Source: Aeoliella straminimaris (GTDB lineage: Bacteria; Planctomycetota; Planctomycetia; Pirellulales; Lacipirellulaceae). Taken from it: a DNA stretch of 64,000 nt. A model generated the notes under the pieces. The model saw only the letters and a list, made by a program, of their open reading frames with translations, had not been told where the DNA came from and did not search any database. The position numbers and the translations under genes are program-made. This document shows, in pieces, positions 45,127 to 53,879 of the stretch; position 1 is the stretch's first letter, and every line of letters starts with the position of its first letter. The DNA lies in contig NZ_JAMXLR010000076.1 in the NCBI RefSeq assembly GCF_024054565.1, forward strand, positions 100,668 through 164,667. Reading direction: 5' to 3'.

Positions 45127-46218
45127 TCAGCTACCGGCCGACTGCTGGCTCTGGCGACGATCGATTTTGATGGTCTCGCCCTGGTGCGTCACCTTGCTTG
45201 CCATCACCGTGGGCCGCTTGTTGGCACGGACTGGCATACCGTGGGCGGTGATCTCCTGACCTTTGCTGAAGTTTTGCGACAGCTTGTCGGCAGGGCCCAT
45301 GTCCACCAATACCTTCTTTTGCTTGTCTTTCACGTTCAGAACGGCAAGTTGGTGCTGCGTACCCCGCACGGACGCCTTCTTCAGGCTCTTGATCGTACCG
45401 GTAACTTTCGCCTTGTCGCGGTCGACGGACGCCTCATTCTGACCGATCTTCACCTTCTTGGCGAGCATCACTTGCTTGTCGCCCACCTGAGTAACGGGTC
45501 CGCGTGCGGCAAGTTGCGTACCTTCCGAGATGCTCCAGCCACTAGCCTTGTCTGCCGGACCAAGGTCCACGTTAAACGTTCCCTGATCGGCCTTTACGTG
45601 CGCGATCAGATTCTTGCCCTGGCGAACCTGCACCTTCTTCGTCTTTTGCACCTCGCCAGTTACTTGATACTCCTTCGAAGACTTTTCTCCCTGCGGTTGA
45701 TCGGCCTGCTGTTGGGCCTTCTTGTCAGCAGACTTCGTTTTCGAATCGGCTTCTTCGAGATTTGCGAAGCTGTAGTAGTTATAGTCTTCGTACACTCCGT
45801 CGTTATCCCAGTCATAGTAGCTGGAGTAGGCATCGTATACGCCATCTCCGTCGTAGTCATAGTAGTTCGACGTATAAGCGTAGACGCCGTCGTCGTAGCC
45901 GGCGTCGTCGTAGACATGGCTATCATCATAGTAGTCGTAATACCAGTCGTCTGTGGCGTCGTAGTCGTCATAGGTGTCACCATAGTATCCATACCCGTCA
46001 CCCCAGTCGTACTCGTACTCGATGCCTTTATCCATGTCGAACCAATCACTCGGGTCGTACCACTCTTCTTCGTGGTAACCCTCATCCGATTCCCATTCGA
46101 TATCATCGTAGTACTCTTGGGCGAGCGACGTGGATGGTGCAACAATACCGATCACACCTCCCACCAGTAGCGTCAGCCCCGCGATCCACGTTGCTGTCAT
46201 TTTGATTACGAAAGTCAT
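45127..46218 (-). CDS. Secreted Tyr/Asp-rich protein with two C-terminal repeats
   Basis: The ATG at 46218 follows AAAGGAGGA at good spacing (a TTG six bases upstream is less likely); 363 residues. Signal peptide up to TSLAQEYY. Residues about 35-150 are extremely rich in Tyr, Asp and Gly (YDYDGDGVYDAYSSYYDWDN), with calcium-loop-like DxDxDG motifs. A charged linker follows (SKTKSADKKAQQQADQPQGE). Two related repeats close the protein: the first has VDLGPADKASGWSISEGTQL and the second VDMGPADKLSQNFSKGQEIT, each about 65 residues and OB-like in strand pattern. Likely a periplasmic or surface calcium-binding protein. I do not recognise a named family. Confidence 0.72.
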   Translation of the reverse strand: MTFVIKMTATWIAGLTLLVGGVIGIVAPSTSLAQEYYDDIEWESDEGYHEEEWYDPSDWFDMDKGIEYEYDWGDGYGYYGDTYDDYDATDDWYYDYYDDSHVYDDAGYDDGVYAYTSNYYDYDGDGVYDAYSSYYDWDNDGVYEDYNYYSFANLEEADSKTKSADKKAQQQADQPQGEKSSKEYQVTGEVQKTKKVQVRQGKNLIAHVKADQGTFNVDLGPADKASGWSISEGTQLAARGPVTQVGDKQVMLAKKVKIGQNEASVDRDKAKVTGTIKSLKKASVRGTQHQLAVLNVKDKQKKVLVDMGPADKLSQNFSKGQEITAHGMPVRANKRPTVMASKVTHQGETIKIDRRQSQQSAGS

Positions 46219-46730
46219 TTGCAATTCCTCCTTTTGTCGTTACATAAATCGGGTACAACGCCTGGTTCGGTTTGACAGACGTTTCGAGATGAGCAAGCCG
46301 CGATAACGCACATGTACGTTCAGGCGACCGCGAATCATAGGCCACGTGCCGATTTCGCAGTTGCCCACCAAGCACAGTCGATAGGTTCGCAAGTGTTATG
46401 CCGAAAAGAGAAGTCGCCGCTTACCGCACAAGCGCGGCCAGTTGGTCACAAGGCTCGAGATAGCTGATCGCAATGTGCCCACCCTGCTGCACGCGCGTTG
46501 AGCGCCAAGGAGTTGCGGCAGTCAGGGTGATACCATTCCATGCAATTCGGTCGAAGAAGAACCAGGGCAACGAAGCTATCGAGCAAATCAATGCTCTCCT
46601 TGCAGTCCACGGGCTGTCCGAAGTACCAAACCTGACTTGCGCGCTATTGGTGCTGAACTCGGCAAGACGTGTGAAGAGAGGCTGATTTGCTTCGTTTTTC
46701 CACTGTCGCACCGGACACGAAACAACTACT
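46219..46730. other. Intergenic stretch, no feature recognised
   Basis: About 510 bases between the Tyr/Asp-rich gene and the end of the sulfur operon, containing the promoter region and ribosome binding site of the former. A 96-codon minus-strand frame at 46421-46711 has no ribosome binding site and no recognisable homologue, so no gene is called. Confidence 0.45.
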
Positions 46731-47231
46731 TCATCGAAATTGCCTTTCCGAAAGCGGTCGCAGGGGCGGCGAGTACAGATGAAGCGTTACTAAATCTACT
46801 CCGCACGGCTGTTCATTGCCGCAGCGATGAATCTCCCATCCGCTACGAGAGAGGATTTCACCAGGGCCAAGTTCAAATCGCGCCGTCTCGCTGACTGTAC
46901 TGCCGGCAACGGTGCAGTAGTCTCGGTTGGTGAGCGTGCCATCCAGGATGAGAACACAACAAGCCGTGCCGCGATGATCGTGCACGAAACTGTACTGACC
47001 GCTTCGCCAGCCGATGAGATTGATCTCGAAATGTGGCGACTCGTAAATGGTCTGAAAGCAGAACCGGTAGGGATTGAAGCGAAGGTGCTCTTGCCAATGA
47101 TCGGGTGACAGTTGCAGCCGAAATGTGAACTCCAGAAGTTCCGGCGCCGTCAAAGGACGCTGGAACGTCTCCAGGGCCGAGCAGAGTTCGTCGATTGTGG
47201 TGACGGTATGGTGGCGGACGGCGGACTGCAT
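46731..47231 (-). CDS. Cysteine dioxygenase-like cupin protein
   Basis: 166 residues. Cupin iron-binding motif: SFVHDHRGTACCVLILDGTL near residues 80-100, with the two His of cupin motif 1, and EIHRCGNEQ near 132 carrying the third His. The family is cysteine dioxygenase, which oxidises cysteine to cysteinesulfinate with one iron and O2; 3-mercaptopropionate dioxygenases are close relatives and cannot be excluded. It is the last gene of a six-gene minus-strand operon with sulfur transport and persulfide genes, 14 bases after its neighbour, which supports a thiol role. Confidence 0.82.
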   Translation of the reverse strand: MQSAVRHHTVTTIDELCSALETFQRPLTAPELLEFTFRLQLSPDHWQEHLRFNPYRFCFQTIYESPHFEINLIGWRSGQYSFVHDHRGTACCVLILDGTLTNRDYCTVAGSTVSETARFELGPGEILSRSGWEIHRCGNEQPCGVDLVTLHLYSPPLRPLSERQFR

Positions 47232-47245
47232 GCGGACGGACCTCC

Positions 47246-47908
47246 TCAGTAGCCGGCGAGTTCAAGAAAAACTAGCACGGCAGCCAGGACAGGTGCTGCA
47301 AAAGCAATGAACATGCCCTGCGAAACGCCAATCAACTCCGGGAGCGTCAATTTGCCGCGTTTGCCCCAGCGGCTGAAAACGCCGCCGATGAATTTCGAGC
47401 TAAGTGCGTAGAAATACGAGCCGAGAATAAGCCCGACAACACCGACCAAAGCATCGAGATTGCCCTGCCCGATGGCTGCGGCGTTAGTTCCGGGGCAGTA
47501 CGCCAACAGACCGAAGCCGACACCAAAGATCAATCCGCCAAAGATGTTAGCACCGTAGTTGGTCTCGTTGATCTGAAGTTGGACGATCCCCTTGCGCCGT
47601 AGTAGGTAGCTTCCCACCATTCCCACGATGATCGCTGATAGCATGACCTTGACGACGACAAAATTTTCTAGCAGCAGCACGCCAACCAGGATGTCCAACT
47701 TGGCGACGCCTCCCTTTTGTAACAGGAACCCGAACACTATTCCGAAGAACAGTCCCGTGGCAAGTTTGCCGACAGAAACTTCCAACCAGGGCCAGCGTCG
47801 TGGATCGTCTTGCACTAGATCCTTCGAGTGCGCCGGGGAAGAGTGCTGCGATCCCGTTTCGACTTTATCATCCGGGGTTGGCTCAGTATCAGTAGACGTG
47901 GTGTTCAT
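47246..47908 (-). CDS. YeeE/YedE-family half-protein with CPGT motif (pair 1)
   Basis: 220 residues, multi-pass membrane protein with a 40-residue hydrophilic N-terminus. Helices include LATGLFFGIVFGFLLQKGGV, ENFVVVKVMLSAIIVGMVGS and GGLIFGVGFGLLAYCPGTNA. The last holds the CPGTNAAAIGQG motif characteristic of this transporter family, in which Cys residues mark the thiosulfate pathway (TsuA). It lacks the second cysteine segment, which is carried by the next protein (47928-48524), so the two together make up one full transporter. Confidence 0.8.
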   Translation of the reverse strand: MNTTSTDTEPTPDDKVETGSQHSSPAHSKDLVQDDPRRWPWLEVSVGKLATGLFFGIVFGFLLQKGGVAKLDILVGVLLLENFVVVKVMLSAIIVGMVGSYLLRRKGIVQLQINETNYGANIFGGLIFGVGFGLLAYCPGTNAAAIGQGNLDALVGVVGLILGSYFYALSSKFIGGVFSRWGKRGKLTLPELIGVSQGMFIAFAAPVLAAVLVFLELAGY

Positions 47909-47927
47909 GGTAGTAGCCTCTCAGGGG

Positions 47928-48524
47928 TCAAACGCGGTACATCAATATGGCTGCGGCAATCCCGCCGATGAAGAAGCAGATTACGGCGATCCAGGAACTG
48001 ACTGCCAGCTGCAGCGTCCCGCTGATCCCATGCCCGCTCGTGCAGCCGCCGGCCATTCGAGCTCCAAAAGCCATCAAGGCCCCACCGACAATTGCTACGA
48101 ACGTTCGCAGTCCGGCGCTATCCGTACCAAAACGAGCGACCCACAGGTCCTGAAGGAAAGTTCCCGTCAGTTCGCCACCGGTCCAAGCAGCCAAGAACGA
48201 TCCGAGGATAACGCCCAGGACGATGGTGAACGTCCAGCCGATCATAGGTTTGCTATTCCGATAGTAAGGCAGCGAGGCGATGTGCTTAGGCGCAATCAAG
48301 CGCCCCAGCATTCCAGCAGCATCCGAATAGGCGCTGGAGGCCCCGATTTTTTTACCGGCCAATGCCAGCGTCGAGAGCACAAGGAGGCCGATCAAGGCGC
48401 CCACCAGATATGGCGTCCAGGCAGGCTCCGGGTAGGGATACGGTGAGGGAAGCTTGCTCGCTGCTTGTGCGGGGGCCACGGGCCAGAGCAGAATGCTTGC
48501 CACGAGGCATGCTTGAATCTTCAC
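47928..48524 (-). CDS. YeeE/YedE-family half-protein with GGCTSGHG motif (pair 1)
   Basis: 198 residues, with a signal-like N-terminus (VASILLWPVAPAQAAS) and membrane helices (WTPYLVGALIGLLVLSTLAL, GWTFTIVLGVILGSFLAAW, IAVICFFIGGIAAAILMYRV). The conserved segment MAGGCTSGHGISGTLQLAVS, with its central Cys, is the other half of the YeeE/YedE transporter. It lies 19 bases upstream of its partner in transcription order and together they form a split transporter, probably for thiosulfate or related sulfur compounds. Confidence 0.8.
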   Translation of the reverse strand: MKIQACLVASILLWPVAPAQAASKLPSPYPYPEPAWTPYLVGALIGLLVLSTLALAGKKIGASSAYSDAAGMLGRLIAPKHIASLPYYRNSKPMIGWTFTIVLGVILGSFLAAWTGGELTGTFLQDLWVARFGTDSAGLRTFVAIVGGALMAFGARMAGGCTSGHGISGTLQLAVSSWIAVICFFIGGIAAAILMYRV

Positions 48525-48576
48525 GGATCATGCTCCTTGTTCTGCGCCCTTAAATTAATCCGACCGCGCTGTGAGA

Positions 48577-49149
48577 TTATCGCGCATCCTTCTGTAGACG
48601 CTGGGAGGCTCCACTGGAACCGCGAGTCGAAAATGCGAATGCACTTACCGCCATCAGGCAGAGCCCACCAACCCACAGCCAGGGAGAGGTACTGGTCCAC
48701 TCCGGAAGCGTAATCTTGCCGGCATCTCCCCAGGTTTTCAGTATGCCGGAGAGTTGCGGATAGAAGACCACATAGAGACCCGCCCCCAAAAGCATCCCCA
48801 GTACGCCCACCATCGCATCACGGCGACCTTCGCCGCTTGCGGCCACACTCGTGCCAGGGCAATAGCCAAATATTGCCATACCAATGCCAAAGCAGACTCC
48901 ACCGGCAACGACGCCCAGCCAGACGAGTGGCTTGATGTGCAGCGAAACGGCCTCGGTTGGCAACAATGCGTAGATGCCGACCGCCCCCACCACAACGGCC
49001 GTACCCATTACTTTGACTACGGTCCAATCCCGAAACAGAAATTGGCCGACAATTACATGAAACTTGGCCACCCGCCCCTTCTGGAGCAGGATCCCAAAGA
49101 CAATGCCCGTGAGCAGTCCGAGGGCGAGCTTCCACAGTGGATCAAACAT
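48577..49149 (-). CDS. YeeE/YedE-family half-protein with CPGT motif (pair 2)
   Basis: The ATG at 49149 follows GGAGGACAAGC (the frame extends to 49167); 190 residues. Helices include LALGLLTGIVFGILLQKGRV and CFGIGMAIFGYCPGTSVAAS, with the CPGTSVAASGEG motif. A close relative of the 47246-47908 protein, which shows that the pair was duplicated. The first bases overlap the upstream gene by eight. Confidence 0.8.
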   Translation of the reverse strand: MFDPLWKLALGLLTGIVFGILLQKGRVAKFHVIVGQFLFRDWTVVKVMGTAVVVGAVGIYALLPTEAVSLHIKPLVWLGVVAGGVCFGIGMAIFGYCPGTSVAASGEGRRDAMVGVLGMLLGAGLYVVFYPQLSGILKTWGDAGKITLPEWTSTSPWLWVGGLCLMAVSAFAFSTRGSSGASQRLQKDAR

Positions 49150-49672
49150 TGCTTGTCCTCCTTCCAAACACCAGATGTGCGGTGAGAATGGCCGTGGAAA
49201 AGAAGATCAGCGAGAACAACCAGCTTGAAGCCGCCAGTTGCAGATTTCCACTGATGCCGTGGCCGCTGGTGCAGCCCTGTGCCAAGCGCGCGCCGAACAT
49301 CATCAAGCCCGCGCTCAGCAGGGCGCCCGCCAGTCGTAGCGGAACGCTCGAGCCAAATCGACTCTTCCACAGCGGTGGCACGGTGATCGGCTCTCGGTCT
49401 CCGGATGCGAACGAACTGATCATGCTACCGACAAATATGCCGACGACCAACATCCACTCCCAGCCGATCTTGGGCGACTCATCTTGATAATAGCTGTTCG
49501 ACTCTGCCAGCGTGGGCAGCGCGGACTCCATCGCCAAGGCGGCGGTATGTTCAAACGCCGTGGTGATTCCCAAGGGGTGGTCGGCACTCCAGAAGGCGAA
49601 CCAACTCAGCACGCCGATTCCTGCGCCGACCAGATAGGGTGACCACGATTTTCGAGCCAAAGGGTTGTTCAT
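49142..49672 (-). CDS. YeeE/YedE-family half-protein with GCTSGHG motif (pair 2)
   Basis: 176 residues from the ATG at 49672. Helices include WSPYLVGAGIGVLSWFAFW, WEWMLVVGIFVGSMISSFAS and SWLFSLIFFSTAILTAHLVF. The motif LAQGCTSGHGISGNLQLAAS marks the second half of the transporter. Its end overlaps the partner gene by eight bases, so the two are translationally coupled. Similar to the 47928-48524 protein. Confidence 0.8.
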   Translation of the reverse strand: MNNPLARKSWSPYLVGAGIGVLSWFAFWSADHPLGITTAFEHTAALAMESALPTLAESNSYYQDESPKIGWEWMLVVGIFVGSMISSFASGDREPITVPPLWKSRFGSSVPLRLAGALLSAGLMMFGARLAQGCTSGHGISGNLQLAASSWLFSLIFFSTAILTAHLVFGRRTSNV

Positions 49673-49708
49673 GACCGTTCTCCTTGCCTCTGAACTTGGT
49701 CAGTTCAA

Positions 49709-51109
49709 TCAGTTCTCTAGATTGAAGCCCGCGTTCTTCCAAGCCTGCATGCTGCCCGGAATGTTGCAGACCTTCTTAAAGCCGCCCCGCTTCATCAGAC
49801 TGGCAGCAATATTGGCCCGATAGCCGCTGCCGCAATATACGGCTACGGGCTCGTCAGGATTGAGACCGAGGTCTCCCTCGACGCCATCGCGCATCTCGGC
49901 GACGAACTTGTGCTTCGCATTGTCGATCCGCCCGCTCTCGAACTCACTGGAAGATCGGACATCGAGAAGTTGGAATTCATCCTGATGGTCGGCAAGGCGA
50001 TGAACCGAGATTTGCGGCAAAGTCTCGAGAGGCAGCCCCTGGTTGTCCCAGGCCTTCATGCCGCCCGCCAGATAGCCTGCGAAGTTGGTGAGACCAACGT
50101 AGGCGAAATGCCAGATGATCCAGTCGAGCTGCGTCTCGTCCTCGACGACAAGTAAGGTGGGTTTCTCGTACGAAAGCATGTCTCCGGCCCACACGGACAG
50201 TTCGGGACGGTCGCCGATGTTGATGGCTCCGGGAATGTGCCCGCCGCCAAAGGCCAGCATCTGGCGAGTATCCACAAGCTGCGCTGCCCCCTCATCTACC
50301 ACCTTCTTGAACTCCTTCGGCGGCAAGCCGGGGACCGTGGGTGCGCCACCGATGATGGCTGGACCCTTGACATTCATCTTTTTGAGAATCGGGTAATGCT
50401 GTGGGACCGGAGGAGCCCCTGATTGGACGAATGTTTTAAAGTCCTCGAAGTCTTCATACTGGAGAAAATCATTCGTTCGCCGTTCGTAACCGATGGTGCT
50501 GGCCGGCCGCTCGCCGATGTCCGCCCCGCAAGCTGAGCCCGCCCCGTGGCACGGGTGGATGATCACGCCGTCGTCGAGTTTCAGGTAATAGTCTCTGAGT
50601 GTATGGAACAGTTGTTGGGTCAGCTCTTCGGTTTCTTCCTCGCCGAGCAGATCAGGCCGGCCTGCCGAGCCGACAAACAGGGAATCACCAGTCAGCACAC
50701 CCCACGGATCATCTGAACGGTCCTTCTCCGCCAGTTCATACGAGACGTGCTCCGGAGTATGCCCCGGAGTGTGACGTGCCGTAAGCATCACCGAGCCGAA
50801 TTCGAACCGATCGCCATTGTGGATCTTTTCCACGGGGAAATCATACTTTGCTCCCCCTTCGCCGCTGGCAAAGATCCTAGCAGACCCCACCCGCTGTTGT
50901 AGTTCCCGGGCGCCACTCATGAAGTCAGCATGAATATGGGTCTCGAAAATGTGCGTGATTGTCACGCCATGTTTTCGACATAGTTCTAGATAGACTTCGA
51001 CATCTGGGCGCGGATCGACCACCGTGGCAGTTTGGCTGGCGTCGTCTCCGACCAAGTAAGACAGCTGGGAGATACCGGCCGTCTGGACTTTTTCAAATAC
51101 CATTGTCAT
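49709..51109 (-). CDS. MBL-fold/rhodanese fusion, ETHE1-like persulfide dioxygenase type
   Basis: The ATG at 51109 is preceded by GGAGGTGT and gives 466 residues; the frame extends further without conservation. Residues 1-250 form a metallo-beta-lactamase-fold domain: ETHIHADFMSGA (HxHxD), the HTPGHTPEH motif and VLTGDSLFVGSAGRPDLL. Two rhodanese-like domains follow: the first (VDTRQMLAFGGGHIPGAINI) appears without an active-site Cys, the second (VAVYCGSGYRANIAASLMKR) has it. The arrangement fits persulfide dioxygenase-rhodanese fusions, which oxidise glutathione persulfide to sulfite and relay sulfane sulfur. It heads the six-gene operon and is divergent to an ArsR regulator. Confidence 0.9.
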   Translation of the reverse strand: MTMVFEKVQTAGISQLSYLVGDDASQTATVVDPRPDVEVYLELCRKHGVTITHIFETHIHADFMSGARELQQRVGSARIFASGEGGAKYDFPVEKIHNGDRFEFGSVMLTARHTPGHTPEHVSYELAEKDRSDDPWGVLTGDSLFVGSAGRPDLLGEEETEELTQQLFHTLRDYYLKLDDGVIIHPCHGAGSACGADIGERPASTIGYERRTNDFLQYEDFEDFKTFVQSGAPPVPQHYPILKKMNVKGPAIIGGAPTVPGLPPKEFKKVVDEGAAQLVDTRQMLAFGGGHIPGAINIGDRPELSVWAGDMLSYEKPTLLVVEDETQLDWIIWHFAYVGLTNFAGYLAGGMKAWDNQGLPLETLPQISVHRLADHQDEFQLLDVRSSSEFESGRIDNAKHKFVAEMRDGVEGDLGLNPDEPVAVYCGSGYRANIAASLMKRGGFKKVCNIPGSMQAWKNAGFNLEN

Positions 51110-51346
51110 AGGACACCTCCTGTTTCTAAGGTCGTAAAAACGAGGACGATAAGGCCTGCTCGCACCGTGATCGCCCCAGAGATGTAACCGTCGCAAGTGT
51201 CGTACCGTCTCTACCTGTCGACCTTTCATGACCGAGATGTCCGAGTTCCATTGTCTCCTGTCCGGCATGCGATCTGCACTCTTGAGCCAGCGAGATGTTT
51301 GATCATCGCCAGCCTAAGTTCCCGTATTGGTGTCCGAGGCCTGGAA

Positions 51347-51356
51347 CATAATTATG
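51347..51356. promoter_or_regulatory. Candidate ArsR operator, perfect palindrome
   Basis: CATAATTATG is a perfect 10-bp AT-rich palindrome in the divergent space, 26 bases before the ArsR start codon. ArsR-family persulfide sensors such as BigR and SqrR bind AT-rich palindromes at such sites. Assignment is by position and symmetry only. Confidence 0.45.
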
Positions 51357-51381
51357 GATAGTGGTCTTCCGGAGTGCGTGT

Positions 51382-51687
51382 ATGGCCAAACAAGTCCCCC
51401 GCAAGCTGACACCGCTCGAGACCCTGGAGGATGCAGCGGAGTGTCTCAAGACGGTGGCTCATCCGTACCGTTTGCGGATAATTCAAATGCTTCTAGCGGG
51501 CGATTACATGGTGTCAGAACTAGCCGAAGCTTGCGATATTCAACCGCACATGGCATCCGAGCACCTGCGGCTAATGCAGCGGGCGGGGTTGCTTGCAAGC
51601 CGGCGCGATGGGAGGAAGATTTTCTATTCCGTGGCCGAACCTCACCTTGAAGACATCATCCGCTGCATCGAGGCAAGGTATTCGTAG
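51382..51687 (+). CDS. ArsR-family winged-helix repressor
   Basis: 101 residues from the ATG at 51382 (an in-frame start at 51361 is less likely; GGAG lies ahead of 51382). The winged helix is clear: LKTVAHPYRLRIIQMLLAGD, then MVSELAEACDIQPHMASEHL, then LLASRRDGRKIFYSVAEPHL. Only one Cys near the sensing helices (EACDI) and one near the end (RCIEARYS) are seen, which would fit a two-Cys persulfide sensor but is unproven. Divergent from the sulfur operon, which it probably controls. Confidence 0.85.
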   Translation: MAKQVPRKLTPLETLEDAAECLKTVAHPYRLRIIQMLLAGDYMVSELAEACDIQPHMASEHLRLMQRAGLLASRRDGRKIFYSVAEPHLEDIIRCIEARYS

Positions 51688-51816
51688 GTGGCCTCGGCGC
51701 CGAGGACTCACTCCGTCTCATACTTGGGCTGTGGCAAGCAAGTTTGCCATAAATTCGAGCCAAGAACTCGGAGTTGATCAGGGTGGACTGATATATGCGG
51801 AACTTCGCCGCGGGTA

Positions 51817-53187
51817 ATGGATCGACCAACAGCACAAACGAGGTTCTTCTTGTCCGAATCAAGCTCTCATTCTTCTCAATACGACGAAAACAGCCTCACT
51901 TTGACTGGCTCGGTCGCGATGGGTACCGGCGTGATGATTGGCGCAGGCATCTTCGCGCTCACTGGCCAAGTGGCCGAGCAGTGTGGAGGCATGTTTCCAC
52001 TAGCGTTTCTCGCTGCAGCGATTGTGGCTGGATTCAGCGCTTACTCCTACGTCAAGATGGCTGAGCAGTATCCTTCGGCCGGCGGCATCGCCATGTTCTT
52101 AATGAAGGCATATGGCAAAGGCACGATCACCGCTGGCATGGCACTGCTGATGTATTTCTCAATGGTCATCAACGAGAGTCTGGTCGCACGAACATTTGGA
52201 ACATACACGCTGCAATTGTTCGATGCCAAAAACAATGCTCTTCTCGTGCCCGCGCTGGGGGTCGGCCTGCTTGTCACAGCATTCATTGTGAACATTCTCG
52301 GCAATAAATTTATCGGTACGTTCTCGACGGTAACGGCCGTCATCAAGATCGTGGGCATCGTGTTGTTCGCGGCTGCGGGTCTGTGGGTATCGGGATTCAC
52401 CTTCGAGAGTGTTGGCGTGACGCAACGGTCATCAGCAGGGAATTTTCTCTCGGCCACAGCTTTGGCGCTACTGGCCTACAAAGGATTTACCACGATTACC
52501 AACAGCGGCTCGGAGATCATCGACCCGAAGAAGAACGTAGGTCGTTCAATCATCATTTCGCTCTCAATTTGTCTGGTCGTTTATCTGCTCGTTGGTTTTG
52601 CTGTGGCTGGCAATCTATCCGTCGCGGAGATCATTAAACGCCGAGACTACGCACTGGCAGAAGCCGCCCGACCGGCATTTGGCCAGTGGGGAACCTATTT
52701 CACTGTTGGTTTGGCCATCGTCGCAACGATCTCCGGACTGATCGCCAGTACATTTGCTGTTTCACGGATGCTGGCAATGTTGACCGAGATGAAACTCGTG
52801 CCTCACCGACACTTCGGCATGCCGGGCAGCATTCAAAAGCACACGCTGGTCTATACCGTCGTTTTTGCAATTACCCTGACCATTCTATTCGACCTATCGC
52901 GGATCGCGTCGCTGGGCGCAATCTTCTACATCATCATGGATATCGCCGTGCACTGGGGAGTGCTGAGATACGTCCGTGAAGAGGTCCAGGCAAGAAGTTG
53001 GGTCCCCATCATTGCCATCGCGTTGGATGCTGCAATTCTTGCCGCGTTTTTGTGGATGAAGGCCACAAGCGATCCCCTTGTGATCTGGGTCTCTATTGCC
53101 GCTATGGCCTTCATCTTTATTGGCGAAAGATGGTTCTTGGAGTGGCGTGATGAACATAATAGGGAGGGGGCAGAAAACATTGCCTGA
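51817..53187 (+). CDS. APC-family amino acid permease
   Basis: 456 residues, about 12 hydrophobic segments. The APC signature at the first helix is GTGVMIGAGIFALTGQVAEQ. The conserved segment ALLAYKGFTTITNSGSEIID in the middle fits the cationic/other amino acid permease branch. It starts 129 bases after the ArsR gene on the same strand, so it could share that regulation. The substrate is unknown; an amino acid such as cysteine would fit the context. Confidence 0.85.
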   Translation: MDRPTAQTRFFLSESSSHSSQYDENSLTLTGSVAMGTGVMIGAGIFALTGQVAEQCGGMFPLAFLAAAIVAGFSAYSYVKMAEQYPSAGGIAMFLMKAYGKGTITAGMALLMYFSMVINESLVARTFGTYTLQLFDAKNNALLVPALGVGLLVTAFIVNILGNKFIGTFSTVTAVIKIVGIVLFAAAGLWVSGFTFESVGVTQRSSAGNFLSATALALLAYKGFTTITNSGSEIIDPKKNVGRSIIISLSICLVVYLLVGFAVAGNLSVAEIIKRRDYALAEAARPAFGQWGTYFTVGLAIVATISGLIASTFAVSRMLAMLTEMKLVPHRHFGMPGSIQKHTLVYTVVFAITLTILFDLSRIASLGAIFYIIMDIAVHWGVLRYVREEVQARSWVPIIAIALDAAILAAFLWMKATSDPLVIWVSIAAMAFIFIGERWFLEWRDEHNREGAENIA

Positions 53188-53786
53188 GGCCAGTCACCAC
53201 CGGGGCCAGTTGAATCCCTACCGCTTCGCGCTATATCAAGGTCGTCTGGATCCGAACTTGTTGGTGCAGACTGTATTTCGCAGGGCCGCTCGATCTTGTG
53301 AAGTACTTACAACCTCACGAGTGCAGTTGGACGTCTGATCCGTGTCCAGTTTGGTGAAGTCAGAGCGTTCTGAACGACACTGGCATCTTGAAGCGGCATC
53401 ACACCAGCCAAAGTGGGACCATGGCCCTCACTGCCGAGCAGAGGTGAGGTAGTGCGGCAGCTACGACTTGTGGGGCGACGGGCCGGACGGGAGAAGTTTC
53501 GGGAGCCACCGAACGACCACGTCTTGGCATTAGCACCATAGCGAGGGCCCAGAGCACCGATGGGGGGATCTTTGCCTTCGCTGGCCGCCCTGCGGAAGAT
53601 GCAAACCATACGATCGCTTGGCCGCTGGCTCGGTGCTTGCGGACGGAATTGACGAGTCGTGGCATGTGCGGAACTTCCCAGGGTTGCCAAAACGAGGTAT
53701 GTACCGTTTTGCGCTTTGGGAAAACACCGCACTGCCGACCGCCAGTAGGAATCTTTAGTCCTGATTCGGCCTGCATTTAGAACAAG
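53188..53786. other. Intergenic stretch with integrase remnant
   Basis: About 600 bases between the permease and tRNA-Ala. Apart from the candidate integrase remnant on the minus strand near 53399-53665 I see no gene. Confidence 0.45.
53399..53665 (-). pseudogene. Remnant of a tyrosine-recombinase-type integrase, N-terminal part
   Basis: From the minus-strand ATG at 53665 the reading MPRLVNSVRKHRASGQAIVW closely resembles the N-terminus of planctomycete phage-type integrases, in which a KHRASGQA segment is followed by a short beta hairpin. After about residue 21 the resemblance breaks down in this frame, with only GRSVAPETSP further on recalling the linker before the core domain. No catalytic domain follows. 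It lies next to tRNA-Ala, a common integration target. Judged a decayed copy; recognition is from memory of the family. Confidence 0.42.
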
Positions 53787-53859
53787 TGGAGCCGGCCGGG
53801 CTCGAACCGGCGACATCTAGCTTGCAAAGCTAGCGCTCTCCCAACTGAGCTACGGCCCC
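53787..53859 (-). tRNA. tRNA-Ala (anticodon TGC)
   Basis: 73 bases, standard cloverleaf. On the minus strand the acceptor stem is GGGGCCG with CGGCTCC. The D arm contains AGCTCAGTTGGGAGAGC, the anticodon loop reads TTTGCAA (anticodon TGC), and the T arm is CCGGTTCGAGCCCGG. The 3' CCA is not encoded. Confidence 0.97.
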
Positions 53860-53879
53860 AGGAGAGAGATTCGAGGCAA

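Noticed and set aside
44870..45259. A 129-codon plus-strand frame
   Set aside because: It runs through a strong minus-strand terminator and into the antisense of the Tyr/Asp-rich gene.
46421..46711. A 96-codon minus-strand frame upstream of the sulfur operon end
   Set aside because: No ribosome binding site, no recognisable family and a competing frame on the other strand.
53307..53816. A 169-codon minus-strand frame reaching into tRNA-Ala
   Set aside because: It overlaps the tRNA gene and has no family resemblance; only the shorter frame from 53665 recalls an integrase.
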